64,000 nt of DNA from Massilibacteroides sp. (GCF_028705895.1 NZ_JAQWCQ010000005.1:37319-101318); one strand, 5' to 3'. Shown: positions 1 through 9,514, counted from the stretch's first letter. Translations and numbers: made by a program. The notes: generated by a model not told the origin, from the letters alone.

Positions 1-338
1 ATATACTTATCCACATCATCGAAATCACTCAACAACATTTCGCCCCAATACAGAAAATCATCAAAAGCCTCATCCGACCCGCTTATCTCCCTATATATAT
101 TGTATAATTTAAACAACAAACTAATTTTATCAGCCGGTTGTATATTTGCGAGCTTCACAAACAAGTCATTGATGGTAAGTACAGCAGGAGAAAAAATAGG
201 CTTACCCGCAATTTCCGACAGATATTTCTGAAAGAACAAACCCGCACGGCGGTTAGGGAAAACAAAAGCTAAACGACTGATCTTACCTTTGTATTCCGAA
301 TAGAACAAGGACGCAATTTGATAGAGGAACGGTTTCAT
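1..338 (-). CDS. AddB-like PD-(D/E)XK nuclease/helicase, N-terminal part
   Basis: An open frame starts with ATG at 338 and runs off the left edge of the window without a stop, so about 112 N-terminal residues are visible. The protein begins MKPFLYQIASLFY and carries the stretch FVFPNRRAGLFFQKYL near residues 26-41. I recognise this as the opening of the large Bacteroidetes PD-(D/E)XK nuclease family proteins that act as an AddB/RexB-like subunit in recombinational repair. The nuclease domain itself would lie at the C-terminus, outside the window, so the catalytic residues cannot be checked. The frame reads continuously for its whole visible length. The family call rests on pattern memory of the N-terminal motif only. 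Confidence 0.65.
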   Translation of the reverse strand, partial: MKPFLYQIASLFYSEYKGKISRLAFVFPNRRAGLFFQKYLSEIAGKPIFSPAVLTINDLFVKLANIQPADKISLLFKLYNIYREISGSDEAFDDFLYWGEMLLSDFDDVDKY

Positions 339-407
339 TACAACACGATTTAGAAACAAATATACAATGAGTACACCGTAAAAAGTGTTTTATTCAAAAA
401 AAATTAA

Positions 408-481
408 AGGCGCCTGGAAACGAATGTTGAGGCGCCTCAACTTTCGTTTCCAGGCGCCTCAGCAAACAAGTTGAGGCGCCT
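408..481. repeat. Four AGGCGCCT palindromes at exact 22-bp spacing
   Basis: The 8-bp palindrome AGGCGCCT occurs at 408, 430, 452 and 474, each copy starting exactly 22 bp after the last. The spacers are related by inversion: the spacer between copies 1 and 2 is nearly the reverse complement of that between copies 2 and 3, with one mismatch, so 409-458 is a near-perfect 50-bp palindrome centred on the second copy. The array lies between the divergent AddB-like gene and the nadX-like gene, about 60 bp upstream of the latter's promoter. Two helical turns between copies would place them on one face of the DNA. The function is unknown; operator, phased protein-binding site or mobile repeat are all possible. 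Confidence 0.85.
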
Positions 482-541
482 CAAAATTTCCGGAAGTACT
501 ATTTGTGGCTCAGGTTTTAAGTGTAAACAATTCAAAATCAA

Positions 542-572
542 TTTGATCTCTCTTGAAAAAGGGTTATATTTG
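542..572 (+). promoter_or_regulatory. Bacteroidetes-type promoter for the nadX-like gene
   Basis: TTTG at 542-545 is followed, after exactly 19 bp, by TATATTTG at 565-572, a full match to the Bacteroidetes -33/-7 consensus. The start codon of the downstream gene is at 578, only five bases after the -7 element, so the transcript probably starts at or next to the ATG. Confidence 0.75.
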
Positions 573-577
573 TTCGC

Positions 578-1366
578 ATGAAGACGTTAGTTATTGTAGG
601 GTGTGGACGATTAGGCGGTATAGTTGCTGATGCTATTGTCAAAGGATTATTGCCGGAGTATAATCTGGTGGGTGTTTATTCTCGTTCAGTTGATAAAGCT
701 GAACGTATGGCTTCATTGATGAAACAATACGGAAGAAAATGCAGAGTAACTTATTCCATAGAAGAGCTGTTCGCTTTAAAGCCTGACTATCTTCTGGAAG
801 CAGCTTCTCCGGCTGCAATGCGGGAACTTGCTTTGCCTGCGTTAAGGAATGGAACTTCAATTGTTACCCTGTCTATTGGGGCTTTTGCAGATGACGATTT
901 TTATCATGAAGTGGCTGATACGGCAAAGGCCAATGGGGCACGTGTGTATATTGCCTCTGGTGCTACAGGAGGCTTTGATGTGCTTCGTACGGCTTATTTG
1001 ATGGGGAATGCGCAAGCAAACTTCTTTAACGAAAAAGGACCGAACGGTCTGAGAGGCACATCCGTTTATTCGGATTCGTTACATACAGAGCAGAAGATTG
1101 TTTTTAAAGGAAATGCGGAAGAGGCCATTGCGATGTTTCCAACGCGGGTTAATGTGACGGTTGCAGCTTCAAGAGCTTCTGTAGGACCGAAGAATATGCA
1201 GGTGACTATGCAGTCAACGCCTGATTTTGTAGGGGATACACAGCGAGTCGAGATAAAAAATAATCAGGTGCATGCTGTCGTCGATGTGTACAGCGCTACA
1301 CCTGATATTGCGGGATGGTCAGTGGTGAATACACTGATTAATATCGTATCACCTATTGTATTCTGA
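578..1366 (+). CDS. Aspartate dehydrogenase-like protein (DUF108/NadX family)
   Basis: The 262-residue protein has an N-terminal Rossmann motif GCGRLGG (residues 8-14), then EAASPAA (74-80), SGATGGFD (127-134) and FPTRVNVTVA (187-196), in the order seen in L-aspartate dehydrogenases. That family oxidises aspartate to iminoaspartate with NAD(P), a possible first step of NAD synthesis. The segment that in classical members contains a catalytic His (a THxI-type motif) reads GDTQRVEI (219-226), so that His seems to be Gln here and the substrate may differ. A consensus promoter ends five bases before the ATG and no ribosome-binding site fits between. The last 18 bases overlap the convergent dehydrogenase gene. 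I am fairly sure of the family and unsure of the substrate. Confidence 0.7.
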   Translation: MKTLVIVGCGRLGGIVADAIVKGLLPEYNLVGVYSRSVDKAERMASLMKQYGRKCRVTYSIEELFALKPDYLLEAASPAAMRELALPALRNGTSIVTLSIGAFADDDFYHEVADTAKANGARVYIASGATGGFDVLRTAYLMGNAQANFFNEKGPNGLRGTSVYSDSLHTEQKIVFKGNAEEAIAMFPTRVNVTVAASRASVGPKNMQVTMQSTPDFVGDTQRVEIKNNQVHAVVDVYSATPDIAGWSVVNTLINIVSPIVF

Positions 1367-2233
1367 TAAATTGGCTAAGACTTTTTCGCTTAACCGGTCG
1401 AACGCCTGACGGGTTCGTCCGGTTGAGGTTTCCATACAACGTACATGCGGATGGGAGAGAAGATGATCTCCTCCTAATGCCCCTGTACTATCACAGAAAC
1501 AAAGATTGTCTTGCTCTATCCACTTGATAAAAGGTTTTTCAGCCCAGGCGGGAGATAAGCCGGTATTGAATAGGATTTTTCGGTTACCTAATGCTTTGAA
1601 TTCCTCCCCGTGGAGTAAAACCGTGTTTTTGTTGAGACAACAACAAACCATCTCGCTTTGATTAAGCAATTCTTTCAACGGCAAGAAACGATAACCTTTT
1701 GCCTTAGCTTCTTGTTTTTCACTACGCGCATAATACATAATCTCTGCACCAAAGAACGTAAGCGCATCAGCAATCATACCACCTAATTTTCCAAGTCCTA
1801 CGATACCGACTTTCAGTCCAGTAATCTCACGTGGCATGCCGTCCCATGGTTCCTGTCCGAAACCGTGAAGACAACGTACTAATTCGCTGATCACATATTC
1901 AACAACGCCTTCATCCCCGTAATCCCTGATTCCGGTAACCGTAATTCCCCGTTCGTTTGCATAAAGAATGTCCACGTTAGCACTCTCCGGTGAATAGAGA
2001 GAACAGCACATTCCGATATAGTTCACATTCGGACATCTTTCCAATGCCTGGCGTGTAAGCCGGGACGTATAACTTAGTAATACGGCATCCGCATCGCCAA
2101 TACGGGAAACAATCTCGTTGTCATCTGTAGGTATATCATCATACATGATTACTTCTTTCGCAAAGGAATATAGTTTCTTCTCAGCCGAAGGAATAAGGCT
2201 GACGGGTTCAATAGCAACAAGTTTCTTAAACAT
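1349..2233 (-). CDS. D-isomer-specific 2-hydroxyacid dehydrogenase family protein
   Basis: This 294-residue protein has the two-part fold of NAD-dependent D-2-hydroxyacid dehydrogenases. An N-terminal catalytic segment is followed by a Rossmann domain with GIVGLGKLGG at about residues 143-152 and a C-terminal helix closing the fold. The residues around HPHVRCMETSTG near 268-279 sit where the family's catalytic His normally lies. Members reduce 2-keto acids such as phosphoglycerate or glyoxylate precursors; nothing here fixes the substrate. It is slightly shorter than the usual 310-330 residues. It lies 15 bp downstream of the TPR gene on the same strand, so the two are probably cotranscribed. 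Its 3' end overlaps the convergent aspartate-dehydrogenase-like gene by 18 bp. Confidence 0.8.
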   Translation of the reverse strand: MFKKLVAIEPVSLIPSAEKKLYSFAKEVIMYDDIPTDDNEIVSRIGDADAVLLSYTSRLTRQALERCPNVNYIGMCCSLYSPESANVDILYANERGITVTGIRDYGDEGVVEYVISELVRCLHGFGQEPWDGMPREITGLKVGIVGLGKLGGMIADALTFFGAEIMYYARSEKQEAKAKGYRFLPLKELLNQSEMVCCCLNKNTVLLHGEEFKALGNRKILFNTGLSPAWAEKPFIKWIEQDNLCFCDSTGALGGDHLLSHPHVRCMETSTGRTRQAFDRLSEKVLANLSEYNR

Positions 2234-2248
2234 GATTATTTTGTGTTT

Positions 2249-4408
2249 TTAAAGCGAATACAGCACTTGATCCAGTATTAAAGGAAATTCATTTTCTTCG
2301 ATGCCGGCAAGAAGTAAATCTTCCTTGTCTTCATAAAACAACTCTTTGAAGCGATGAAAATTTCCTCCTTCAAGTTGAATTGTCTTTTTGTAATACTCAG
2401 ATGCCCCTTTCAGGTTTTGTAACGCCCATTCCGTATGTCCTGCGTTGAGGTAATCCTGAGAAGAAGGGGATTCGTCTAATATCTTTTTGTAATAATTCTT
2501 AGCCTGATCATATTTACCAATCAAGAATGAACACCAAGCAATCGGACGCCATGTTTTATGACTCTTACTATCTATATAATCTACTTTATAATAATATTTC
2601 AAGGCTTCATTGTATTCCTTTAATTCAAGATAACAATGCCCGATGCTACTAAGAATAGACAAATTGTCAGGTTGCATTTTATCGTATCTTAAATAATATT
2701 TCAATGCGCTTTGTGGCTCTTTCATTGCTTTATAGCAAAATGCAATTCGTCTTGTCAACCATTTGTTGTCAGGAGAAAGAATATCGGCATGAAGATAATC
2801 TTCCAATGCCTTCTCGAAGTCTCCGTTCATCTGATGGCAATATCCTGTTTTCTGGAACAAGACGGGATTGTCCATTTGTTCATTTGCTAATCTATCGTAT
2901 ATAGCCAATGCGTCATTGAAATAATTTTTTCTGAGATAATATTCTGCGATGATCGTAAGACTTTCTTCGTCTGATAAATACGGTCTTAGAATATCTAAAT
3001 TATGAAAATCGAGTGGCAAATCGAATATATCATTGAAGTCAAGATGTGCAGGAAGCAACTTGTAGAAACGATATAAATCCTGAACATATTGGCTTGTGAT
3101 GGTTGAGGTTGTGTCCATGTTATTGAGTAACTCTTCCTTGTTCTGTCGCATCATTTCCTCTACTTGCCCACTGAATTGTCCCATCATCATTGAACGATGA
3201 CTTTCAGGAAGCTGCATGACACTGAAAAAAAGCGAATACTTGTCGGAATTACACATGAATGGAGCTGTTTCCAGCATGCTTAATATCGGGTCGGGCTTTT
3301 CTGTTGAAGGCACTGACGGGCGCAATAATGACAGATTTGCAGAAAAGGGCAAGAACCAATTGGCTATTTTAGAAAAGAATGAGAATGATTTCAAATGAGA
3401 AAAAGTGGAATGCATCACGTCTGCACCTTCTTGCTGCAGTTCACTAAATTCTTCTATCTTTTTGTTTAGTCCGCTACCTTCCATCATTTCCATCCATTCC
3501 GGATTCATACCTTCCGTCATCTGTTCCGGATTGATATCTGTCAGGTCTGTCTTTTTATTTATTCTCGCATTCAGCTTTAGCATTTCCGGGATAATTTCAT
3601 CTTGCAATTTGCGCGTAATCTTTTCAGTTTCCCGTGCAAGAATAAAACGTAATGTTATTGTTCGTACTATTTTGACAAACTGGTCATGCTCAGAAAGAAT
3701 ACTTAACCGGTCATAAATAGAAGGGTAGAGTGTGATTCGTTTTTGATATATATATAATGTAAGCAATAATCCGATATAAGCCCTTATTCTGATTTCGTTG
3801 TTTGTTTGCGATGCTGCAGTAAAAAGCAGCATGATTTTGTTAATATCAAACATCGTCTGCAAACCAAGTGTAAGGGCGGAAACAATCTGACATCCCACTT
3901 GATGAGGCAGGGTCGTATCGTTTAATATATCTTTGATTTCTTCTGCTGCCGGAATCGTTAAAGCATCAGAAAGCCATAAGCGATTAAATAAGTTCGTCAA
4001 CTCATCTTCATATCCTGCCTGATTTTGGAGTTCACTCATTAGCTTAATTTGCTTGTGAGTCTCTGCGTAGGCCGGGAAGATCGTTTTATCAGTGTTACGA
4101 AGATGCGTATAATAACTTAAGGAAGATACTTCACTCAACAATACTCTCTGTATCGTATCCGCTAATTCGTAGGTCTGTATCTGAAGAGTTTTGTAGATAT
4201 GTTCCTGCATCGGATCTTTTGCCCCTTCGGAACGATAGCGAAGCATGTTGATATAAGTGTTTTGGATTTCATCTAATCTGTCCTGAAACGAATAGACCCT
4301 ACTTCCGGATATAAGTCCTTGCAAGGTGTCTAATGCGTTTTTCAGCTCTTTATTATCCAATGCTCCGATTGCCCGATAACAGGCTTGATTTATTTCTTGT
4401 TGTGTCAT
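2249..4408 (-). CDS. Tetratricopeptide-repeat protein
   Basis: The 719-residue protein has no signal peptide and appears cytoplasmic. The N-terminal two thirds are helical without a family I can name. From about residue 490 to 690 there are consecutive TPR units, visible as repeats of the type FQKTGYCHQMNGDFEKALEDY and LSSIGHCYLELKEYNEALKYY at roughly 34-residue spacing. Such arrays bind other proteins. It is divergent from lepA, and its own -7-like element (TATTTTTG on the minus strand, 4432-4439) lies within the shared 83-bp gap. The dehydrogenase gene follows after 15 bp. No enzymatic motif is visible and the role is unknown. Confidence 0.8.
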   Translation of the reverse strand: MTQQEINQACYRAIGALDNKELKNALDTLQGLISGSRVYSFQDRLDEIQNTYINMLRYRSEGAKDPMQEHIYKTLQIQTYELADTIQRVLLSEVSSLSYYTHLRNTDKTIFPAYAETHKQIKLMSELQNQAGYEDELTNLFNRLWLSDALTIPAAEEIKDILNDTTLPHQVGCQIVSALTLGLQTMFDINKIMLLFTAASQTNNEIRIRAYIGLLLTLYIYQKRITLYPSIYDRLSILSEHDQFVKIVRTITLRFILARETEKITRKLQDEIIPEMLKLNARINKKTDLTDINPEQMTEGMNPEWMEMMEGSGLNKKIEEFSELQQEGADVMHSTFSHLKSFSFFSKIANWFLPFSANLSLLRPSVPSTEKPDPILSMLETAPFMCNSDKYSLFFSVMQLPESHRSMMMGQFSGQVEEMMRQNKEELLNNMDTTSTITSQYVQDLYRFYKLLPAHLDFNDIFDLPLDFHNLDILRPYLSDEESLTIIAEYYLRKNYFNDALAIYDRLANEQMDNPVLFQKTGYCHQMNGDFEKALEDYLHADILSPDNKWLTRRIAFCYKAMKEPQSALKYYLRYDKMQPDNLSILSSIGHCYLELKEYNEALKYYYKVDYIDSKSHKTWRPIAWCSFLIGKYDQAKNYYKKILDESPSSQDYLNAGHTEWALQNLKGASEYYKKTIQLEGGNFHRFKELFYEDKEDLLLAGIEENEFPLILDQVLYSL

Positions 4409-4491
4409 ATTCCTATAATAATATGGTATGTCAAAAATATAGTTTTTAGCCTAAAATTCCTATCTTTGCGCACTTATAATAAAATTAGCAG

Positions 4492-6279
4492 ATGAAGAAT
4501 ATTCGCAATTTCTGTATTATTGCCCATATTGACCATGGGAAAAGTACCTTGGCCGACCGTTTGCTTGAGTTTACTAAAACCGTTGAAGGCAAAGATTTAC
4601 AAGCGCAAGTCTTAGACAATATGGATTTGGAACGCGAACGTGGAATTACTATCAAAAGTCATGCCATTCAAATGAAATATCATAAAGACGGAGAGGATTA
4701 TATCCTGAATCTGATTGATACTCCGGGGCATGTGGACTTTTCATATGAAGTATCCCGTTCAATAGCTGCCTGTGAAGGAGCTTTACTGATCGTGGACGCA
4801 GCGCAGGGAATTCAGGCTCAGACTATCTCTAATCTGTATATGGCTATTGAGCATGATCTGGAAATTATTCCGGTCATAAATAAGATAGATTTGCCGAGTG
4901 CAATGCCGGAAGAGGTGGAAGATCAGATTGTGGAATTGCTTGGTTGTCCGAGAACAGATATTCTTCGTGCAAGCGGTAAAACGGGTGAAGGCGTTTATGA
5001 AATTTTAGACGCAATCATTCATAAAGTTCCGTGTCCGAAGGGTGACCCGGATGCCCCGCTTCAATGTCTGATTTTTGATTCTGTGTTTAACTCCTTTAGA
5101 GGTATTATTGCCTATTTTAAGGTGGTAAACGGAGTGATAAGAAAAGGTGATGAAGTGAAATTTATTGCTACTGAAAAAGAATATGAGGCTGACGAAGTAG
5201 GTGTCTTAAAACTTACAATGTCTCCACGCGATGAAATTCGCACCGGTGATGTGGGGTATATTATTTCCGGAATAAAAACATCAAAAGAAGTTCGGGTAGG
5301 AGATACGATAACGCATGTGAAAAATGGTGCTAAAGAAGCGATAGCCGGTTTTGAAGAAGTAAAGCCAATGGTGTTTGCGGGTGTCTATCCTATAGATAGT
5401 GAAGATTTTGAGAATCTTCGTTCTTCTTTGGAAAAGCTTCAGCTAAATGATGCTTCTCTGACGTTTCAACCGGAGAGTTCTGCAGCTTTAGGTTTTGGTT
5501 TCCGTTGCGGATTTCTTGGCCTTTTACATATGGAGATTGTACAGGAACGTCTGGATCGAGAGTTTAATATGGATGTGATTACAACTGTTCCAAACGTATC
5601 GTATAAAGTATATGATAGGAAAGGGAATTGTACGGAAGTGCATAATCCGAGCGGTTTACCTGATATTACGTTGATTGACCACATAGATGAACCTTATATC
5701 CGTGCCTCTGTGATTACGAATACAACTTATATCGGGCCGATTATGACTCTTTGTCTGGGTAAGCGTGGTATTCTTCTGAAGCAGGAATATATATCCGGCG
5801 ATCGTGTTGAGATACATTATGATATGCCCTTAGGTGAGATTGTGATCGATTTTTACGATAAGCTGAAAAGTATATCTAAAGGTTATGCGTCTTTTGACTA
5901 TCATTTGCATGATTATCGCCCAAGTAAATTAGTTAAATTGGATATTTTGTTGAACGGTGAATCAGTGGATGCATTATCTACGTTGACTCACTTTGATAAT
6001 AGTGTAAACTTTGGGCGTCGTATGTGTGAAAAGTTGAAGGAACTAATTCCAAGACAACAATTTGATATAGCCATTCAGGCGGCCATCGGAGCAAAAATTA
6101 TCGCTCGCGAAACAATTAAAGCTGTTCGGAAAGATGTGACTGCAAAATGTTATGGTGGGGATATCTCGCGTAAACGTAAACTACTGGAGAAACAGAAAGA
6201 GGGAAAGAAGAAAATGAAACAAATTGGTACAGTAGAAGTTCCCCAAAAAGCTTTCCTTGCCGTTCTTAAGTTAGATTAA
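4492..6279 (+). CDS. lepA: Elongation factor 4 (LepA)
   Basis: The 595-residue protein is full length for LepA, a ribosome-associated GTPase that back-translocates or remodels stalled ribosomes. The GTPase motifs are visible in order: AHIDHGKST (residues 11-19), the effector segment with RGITIKS, DTPGH (about 77-81) and NKIDLP (about 131-136). LepA-specific C-terminal sequence follows, including [20 protein letters not shown] near residues 556-575 and the terminal [12 protein letters not shown] -7 element TATCTTTG lies at 4461-4468, 23 bp before the start codon. It is a single-gene unit divergent from the TPR gene. No anomalies were seen. Confidence 0.98.
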   Translation: MKNIRNFCIIAHIDHGKSTLADRLLEFTKTVEGKDLQAQVLDNMDLERERGITIKSHAIQMKYHKDGEDYILNLIDTPGHVDFSYEVSRSIAACEGALLIVDAAQGIQAQTISNLYMAIEHDLEIIPVINKIDLPSAMPEEVEDQIVELLGCPRTDILRASGKTGEGVYEILDAIIHKVPCPKGDPDAPLQCLIFDSVFNSFRGIIAYFKVVNGVIRKGDEVKFIATEKEYEADEVGVLKLTMSPRDEIRTGDVGYIISGIKTSKEVRVGDTITHVKNGAKEAIAGFEEVKPMVFAGVYPIDSEDFENLRSSLEKLQLNDASLTFQPESSAALGFGFRCGFLGLLHMEIVQERLDREFNMDVITTVPNVSYKVYDRKGNCTEVHNPSGLPDITLIDHIDEPYIRASVITNTTYIGPIMTLCLGKRGILLKQEYISGDRVEIHYDMPLGEIVIDFYDKLKSISKGYASFDYHLHDYRPSKLVKLDILLNGESVDALSTLTHFDNSVNFGRRMCEKLKELIPRQQFDIAIQAAIGAKIIARETIKAVRKDVTAKCYGGDISRKRKLLEKQKEGKKKMKQIGTVEVPQKAFLAVLKLD

Positions 6280-6378
6280 CAGTCTTGTATTGTATAGGGT
6301 GCAGCGTTTTTATTCATTTTATTATCTATCTTAATATAAGACAACTGTTGAAAATATAGTTAAAGTATATATAAATAA

Positions 6379-6408
6379 TTGATTTATATATGACTTTATT
6401 TATATTTG
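6379..6408 (+). promoter_or_regulatory. Promoter for the Gly/Ser-rich secreted protein
   Basis: TTG at 6379-6381 and TATATTTG at 6401-6408 are 19 bp apart, matching the Bacteroidetes promoter pattern. The predicted leader is about 115 nt and ends with a purine-rich AAAGAGGAGA just before the ATG at 6528, an unusually strong Shine-Dalgarno for this phylum. Confidence 0.6.
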
Positions 6409-6527
6409 TATAGGTTCGGTGTAGGGAAGATTTAACTGTTGTAACATTTCGATTAAACTTTATCCTATATCTTCAGTCTAAAAAATAAGAATTGGTTATT
6501 AACTAAATTAAAGAGGAGAAACAAAAA

Positions 6528-7835
6528 ATGAAACCTATGAAATTAACATCCTTATTGATGATGCTTCTGGCTGCAATGAGTGTTGCCGCACAGGATGAGT
6601 TTTTCGATGATGTGTATTTCTCTTCAAGCAAAGACAAGAAACAAGATAAGATTGTAGAAGAGAAGGTTGTTACCCAATCTCGTACGCAAACAGTTGCTGT
6701 TCCTTCAACAGAACGAAGCGTGGATGAGTATAACCGTCGTTATGTTCCTGAAGATGATTACACATATGATCGGACTGATACATTAGTAGTGGAAGAAAAT
6801 GGTCGCAGATCCGATACGGAATATACTGAACGTATAATCCGTTATCATTCGCCAAGCAAAATAACAATTGCCGGAGCAGATCAGATTGACCTTTATCTGA
6901 GTGATGGTTATTATGGTTATGGTTATGAGGCCTATGATAATGGTTACGGAGGAGCTAATGTAGATGTAAATATTAATATTGGAAACACCTGGGGAGGCTA
7001 TGGTGGTTGGTATGATCCATGGTATTATAGCTATAGGCCTTGGGGATTCTATTCATCTTGGTATCGCCCGTCTTATTGGGGATGGGGATTTGGATGGGGA
7101 GGCTTCTATGCTGGTTGGTATGACCCATGGTATTATGGCGGAGGCTGGTACGGCCCGTCTTATGGCTGGTACGGTGGTGGTTATTATGGAGGTGGCTATT
7201 ATGTTGGCGGTTATTACCATCATCGTCCACATTACGCTTCAACTAACCGGAATTATTACAATGGACATAGAGCAGCTGCCGGAAGAACTAATCGTACCGG
7301 AAATTCTGCTTATAGTAGTACCTCGCGTTCTTCTTCAAGAAGCTCAAATGCAAATATCAGCAGGAACAGGTCAACTTCTCTAAGATCAGAGAGTATAAAT
7401 TCAATGGACAGAATGAGCAGAGAACGTAATAGTGTACGTTCTGGTTCTTCAACAAATTCAACCAGAGAGTCTGTACGCTCTTCAAGTACACGTACTCGTG
7501 AATCTGGAACATACAGATCCGGTTCTTCTTCAACAAGAAGTCAACAACGAGTGGCTACAACAAGATCCGGTAGTTCCAGTGACCGATCTGTAGGAAGATC
7601 TTCAAACCGAAGTAGCAGTAGCCGTAGCTATTCAGCTCCAAGTACAAGAAGTTCGAGTTCTGAATCATATAATAGTAATCGTTCTTCATCTAATAGCTCA
7701 CGTTCTTATAGCACTCCTTCTTCTTCAAGTAGTTCTCGCTCAAGTGGTAGCTATAGTAGTGGTGGAGGTAGTAGTCGTTCTTCTTCGTCTTCTTCCGGTG
7801 GCGGAGGTCGTTCCGGTGGTGGACGTTCCAGATAA
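6528..7835 (+). CDS. Secreted low-complexity protein, Gly/Tyr/Trp-rich then Ser/Arg-rich
   Basis: The 435-residue protein starts with a typical signal peptide ending near VAAQ (residues 1-21). Three zones follow: an acidic/polar region to about residue 120, a Gly-Tyr-Trp-rich zone (about 125-240) full of GGWYDPWYY-like repeats, and a C-terminal third made almost only of Ser, Arg, Gly, Asn and Thr. The C-terminus is flexible and probably disordered. I know similar proteins of unknown function from Bacteroidales but no named domain. The frame is open throughout and precedes the FadL-like gene on the same strand, separated by a hairpin terminator at 7857-7882. Overlapping open frames on both strands come from the repetitive composition. 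Surface or envelope location is inferred; function is unknown. Confidence 0.8.
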   Translation: MKPMKLTSLLMMLLAAMSVAAQDEFFDDVYFSSSKDKKQDKIVEEKVVTQSRTQTVAVPSTERSVDEYNRRYVPEDDYTYDRTDTLVVEENGRRSDTEYTERIIRYHSPSKITIAGADQIDLYLSDGYYGYGYEAYDNGYGGANVDVNINIGNTWGGYGGWYDPWYYSYRPWGFYSSWYRPSYWGWGFGWGGFYAGWYDPWYYGGGWYGPSYGWYGGGYYGGGYYVGGYYHHRPHYASTNRNYYNGHRAAAGRTNRTGNSAYSSTSRSSSRSSNANISRNRSTSLRSESINSMDRMSRERNSVRSGSSTNSTRESVRSSSTRTRESGTYRSGSSSTRSQQRVATTRSGSSSDRSVGRSSNRSSSSRSYSAPSTRSSSSESYNSNRSSSNSSRSYSTPSSSSSSRSSGSYSSGGGSSRSSSSSSGGGGRSGGGRSR

Positions 7836-7856
7836 AAAAACAGTGAGATTTTTTAT

Positions 7857-7882
7857 AAAAGGGCATGTTTCTATGCCCTTTT
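7857..7882 (+). terminator. Hairpin terminator
   Basis: The arms AAAAGGGCAT (7857-7866) and ATGCCCTTTT (7873-7882) pair perfectly around a 6-nt loop and end in a T run, 21 bp after the stop of the Ser-rich gene. Confidence 0.75.
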
Positions 7883-7907
7883 AATGTTGAAATAATAATA
7901 TAAGGTG

Positions 7908-9488
7908 ATGAAAAAGATTGTAAGTAGTATATTCGTGTTAGTCTCTTTTATAGGAGTAAATGCATTTGCACAAGGAGAAATGGATGCTTATAAGTATTCA
8001 CAGCAAGACTTACATGGAACGGCTCGTTATTCAAGTATGGCGGGAGCCTTTGGGGCTTTAGGTGGAGATATTTCGGCGATGACAACAAATCCTGCAGGTT
8101 TAGGTATATATAGAAGTTCGGAAGTAGTGGCAACATTAAATCTTTCTTCCATAAATGCTAAAACAGATTGGACGGGTTCTAAGATAGATCAGAAAAAAAC
8201 AAAGTTTAACTTTGATAATATAGCCTATGTAGGGTATTTTCCTACAGGGAACTATTCGGGGATAAAAGGATGGAATGTCGGTTTTGCTTATAATCGCGTG
8301 AAAAATTTTAATCGTCGCTATCGCATGTCGGGAACACAACTTTATTCTGTAGCAGATTATATAGCTGATATTACGAATTTATATGCTGCGGAAAATAGTT
8401 CATATACCGGCGATAATTTATTGCATACGGAAGACTATAATCCTTATAATAGTTATAATCCTATATCTGTGATAGGATATAATGCCGGCCTTATTGGATC
8501 TCAAGCCCCTTCTCAAACTGGTGGTTTCTTTAATGAATTTGGGGATGATAGTGGTCTTTGGCCGGTGGAATCTGCTGACTTAGAAGTAATCGAAAAAGGA
8601 GCAATCGACAGATATGACATTTCATTTGCAACGAATATTTCCGACATCGTTTTTCTTGGCGCAACTGTCGCTTTAACAGATGTTGATTACAGCTATAGAT
8701 CTTATTATACGGAAACATTTGGTCATGGTGATTATCTGAATCTTGATAATGGTCTTTCTACAGAAGGAAATGGTTATTCTTTTAATGTAGGAGCAATTGT
8801 AAGACCTATTGACTATCTTCGTTTAGGAGTTGCCTATAATTCTCCGACCTGGTATAAGTTGACGGATTACTATTCAAGTGTAGCTGAGTCTCGCATTGGT
8901 GATACGAAGCCTTGGGTAGAGGAAACTCCCGGAGGAGTGACTGACTATAAGTTGAGAACGAATGATCGTTGGATATTCAGTGCTGCAGGAATAATAGGAC
9001 AATACGGTTTGATTAGTGTTGACTACGAACTGAATAATTACAAAGGAATGCGTTTGTCAGATCTTGATGGGCGTGATTACTTCGATAATGATTTCATTAA
9101 AGAAGACTATAAAACTTCCGGAACATTACGTATCGGTGCTGAAGCCAAAATAACTCCGCAATTCTCGATTCGTGCCGGCGGAGCTTGGGTAAGCAGTCCG
9201 GTGCAAAGTCAGGTAAAGAATGGTGAGGTTGAGATTATAACTTCTTCAAGGACTATACCTCATTATACTGTGGATAAAGGAAAAAATTATTATACGGTTG
9301 GCTTTGGTTACCGCTTTACTCCTCGTTTTTATGCAGACTTGGCGTGCGTGTATAAAGAACAAAAGGAAGATTTATATGCTTTCTCTAAAACGATTGGAGA
9401 TGATAATTTACCTTATATAGACTCAACTCCTTCTTCGTTAAAAACAAATACCACCCGTATTTCGTTAACATTAGGATATAAGTTTTGA
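7908..9488 (+). CDS. FadL/OmpP1-type outer-membrane transport protein
   Basis: The roughly 526-residue protein has a signal peptide (residues 1-21, ending AFAQ) and then the segment SSMAGAFGALGGDISAMTTNPAGLG (two motifs joined, about residues 37-61), which is the hallmark of FadL/OmpP1-family hydrophobic-compound channels. The rest alternates polar and aromatic residues as expected for a long beta barrel and ends with the aromatic terminal strand LTLGYKF, a typical outer-membrane insertion signal. Bacteroidales members are often annotated as hemin receptors without proof. ATG at 7908 is preferred; a GTG lies immediately before at 7905. The substrate is unknown. It probably forms its own unit between two terminators. 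Confidence 0.85.
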   Translation: MKKIVSSIFVLVSFIGVNAFAQGEMDAYKYSQQDLHGTARYSSMAGAFGALGGDISAMTTNPAGLGIYRSSEVVATLNLSSINAKTDWTGSKIDQKKTKFNFDNIAYVGYFPTGNYSGIKGWNVGFAYNRVKNFNRRYRMSGTQLYSVADYIADITNLYAAENSSYTGDNLLHTEDYNPYNSYNPISVIGYNAGLIGSQAPSQTGGFFNEFGDDSGLWPVESADLEVIEKGAIDRYDISFATNISDIVFLGATVALTDVDYSYRSYYTETFGHGDYLNLDNGLSTEGNGYSFNVGAIVRPIDYLRLGVAYNSPTWYKLTDYYSSVAESRIGDTKPWVEETPGGVTDYKLRTNDRWIFSAAGIIGQYGLISVDYELNNYKGMRLSDLDGRDYFDNDFIKEDYKTSGTLRIGAEAKITPQFSIRAGGAWVSSPVQSQVKNGEVEIITSSRTIPHYTVDKGKNYYTVGFGYRFTPRFYADLACVYKEQKEDLYAFSKTIGDDNLPYIDSTPSSLKTNTTRISLTLGYKF

Positions 9489-9514
9489 TATAGCACAAAC
9501 AAAGGTTTGTCAGG

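Noticed and set aside
408..481. CRISPR array
   Set aside because: Repeats are 8 bp with 14-bp spacers that are inversions of each other, and there is no leader or cas gene.
6973..7383. Overlapping frames on both strands inside the Gly/Tyr-rich gene
   Set aside because: The low-complexity coding sequence opens other frames by chance; only the frame with a signal peptide and RBS at 6528 makes sense.
7300..7830. DNA repeat or CRISPR-like element
   Set aside because: The repeats are Ser/Arg codons within an open frame and vary as protein low-complexity.
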